Source: Gelidibacter sediminis (GTDB lineage: Bacteria > Bacteroidota > Bacteroidia > Flavobacteriales > Flavobacteriaceae). Taken from it: 64,000 nucleotides of DNA. The translations under genes were made by a program, and so were the position numbers. The stretch covers positions 1,052,610-1,116,609 of the forward strand of contig NZ_SOBW01000008.1 of the NCBI RefSeq assembly GCF_004364975.1, written 5' to 3'. A model generated the notes under the pieces. That model had not been told where the DNA came from and ran no database searches. It saw nothing but the letters and a program-made list of their open reading frames with translations. This document shows positions 63,293 to 64,000 of this stretch, piece by piece. The stretch's first letter is position 1. Every line of letters begins with the position of its first letter.

Positions 63293-64000
63293 TTAGTTTT
63301 CAATTTTTATTATGGAAAGCTTACTGGTATATGGTTGACTTCCTTTATTCTTAAGAGCATCATTGGCGGCTTCAATCGTATCTACTTTTTGATGGTATAT
63401 AAAATACTTGCTTGTGTTAACATCATAAAAGAAATCAATTGTAGACACACCAGCTGAAACAACTTTAGCTAGAAACGCATCTCGCTTGGCCGTATCATTA
63501 TGTACCGCCAATACAACATAAAATCCGCTTTCAATGTTCTTTATATTCTTTAAAATTTGAATGTTACTACTTTGTGTTTCCCCAAAATCAAAATCCGCAA
63601 CTTCCAATGGTGCTGAACTTAATGGTGTGTTTTGTTTGATGTATTTTAGAGTGGACCTATCTTGCGTATACCTATCATCCTCATTATTAAATGCCGCACG
63701 TTTAATACGACGTCTTCGTTCAAATTCAGTGGCCACATTAATTTGATTCAATTTGGTATTTAAATCTGTTTTTGCTTGTACCGCTCTTATTTGCTCAGCT
63801 TTAAGAGCATTCAGTGCTTTTTGATAATAAAGGAACACTGCGTCATTTTTAAGTGTTGGAATTTTAGAACGTTCTTCAATTAATTTTTCGAACTCTTTTA
63901 TTCTAACATCATTAGTTGCAATTATTTGATCCAAATTAGTTTTAATAGCTGCAAGTTTATTGTTTTCGTCCGTAATGCTTTTAAACGGCTTTGGAGCTCG
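63293..64000 (-). CDS. C-terminal part of a type IX-linked protein, probably a PorP/SprF protein with a long tail
   Basis: The frame is open to the window edge, so the N-terminus lies outside; 235 residues are visible. They form a charged coiled coil (NKLAAIKTNLDQIIATNDVRIKEFEKLI, ERSKIPTLKN, VATEFERRRRIKRA), then a 70-residue domain (SGFYVVLAVHNDTAKRDAFLAKVVSAG, TSKYFIYHQKVDTIEAANDAL) that looks like a SPOR-type fold. Similar coiled-coil and SPOR-like tails are attached to long PorP/SprF proteins or to SprD-type proteins upstream of sprB, as I recall; that is the basis for the name. It ends 123 bases before the adhesin gene, on the same strand. Confidence 0.6.
   Translation of the reverse strand, partial: RAPKPFKSITDENNKLAAIKTNLDQIIATNDVRIKEFEKLIEERSKIPTLKNDAVFLYYQKALNALKAEQIRAVQAKTDLNTKLNQINVATEFERRRRIKRAAFNNEDDRYTQDRSTLKYIKQNTPLSSAPLEVADFDFGETQSSNIQILKNIKNIESGFYVVLAVHNDTAKRDAFLAKVVSAGVSTIDFFYDVNTSKYFIYHQKVDTIEAANDALKNKGSQPYTSKLSIIKIEN

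Overview
The window is a stretch of chromosome from a marine-type member of the Flavobacteriaceae (Bacteroidota). The evidence is the gliding and type IX secretion genes (gldF, gldG, PorP/SprF proteins, a giant SprB-like adhesin with a type B sorting domain), a SusC/SusD polysaccharide utilisation locus, DUF4294 and DUF4268 proteins, AT-rich spacers, promoter-like TAnnTTTG boxes, and little sign of Shine-Dalgarno use. I saw no rRNA, tRNA, transposase, integrase or CRISPR array. No stretch longer than 300 bases lacks a gene.

Layout. 1-4.2 kb: end of a methyltransferase gene overlapping a ZIP metal transporter, a DUF4268 gene, a metal-dependent amidohydrolase, and a convergent pair (HlyIII/PAQR membrane protein, DUF4294). 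4.2-10.4 kb: a tight six-gene plus-strand run of M42 peptidase, class-V aminotransferase, Nudix hydrolase, PrsW-type protease, a cNMP/CBS/DUF294 protein and a DnaQ-like exonuclease, joined by TAATG and ATGA overlaps or short gaps. 10.4-14.1 kb: a three-gene biotin-dependent acyl-CoA carboxylase. 14.2-17.5 kb (minus): NYN-LOTUS protein, an unknown helical protein with a GreA/GreB-type factor, glutamate dehydrogenase and a small Cys-rich protein. 17.6-22 kb (minus): acetyl-CoA synthetase followed by a soluble sensor kinase and an NtrC-type sigma-54 activator. 22.2-28.6 kb: alanine/glycine symporter, a multi-spanning acyltransferase-like protein, purC, a small outer-membrane barrel, PhoH ATPase and a SAM hydrolase. 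28.8-33.4 kb: monooxygenase-like protein, gldF, an unknown gene, gldG and dnaN.

33.4-52.2 kb (all minus): a DUF4870 protein, a TonB-dependent receptor, a LacI regulator, then a laminarin-type locus. Its transcription order is regulator (propeller/Y_Y_Y/LuxR), SusC, SusD, surface glycan-binding lipoprotein, GH16 lipoprotein and GH3 lipoprotein. An esterase-like gene lies just beyond. The expected job is sensing, binding, cutting and importing beta-1,3-glucan, then trimming it to glucose. 52.3-64 kb (minus): a PorP/SprF protein, a 3,237-residue secreted adhesin with about 28 SprB-type repeats, and the tail of a further protein that runs off the window, probably also PorP/SprF-linked.

The most unusual points are the extra gene between gldF and gldG, the acs-kinase-sigma-54 activator cassette, four related CYACAAC sites upstream of susC, dispersed 7-bp tandem repeats, a 20-bp repeat placed just before two unrelated start codons, and the giant adhesin with its partner genes. 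I did not find a clearly new multi-gene system.
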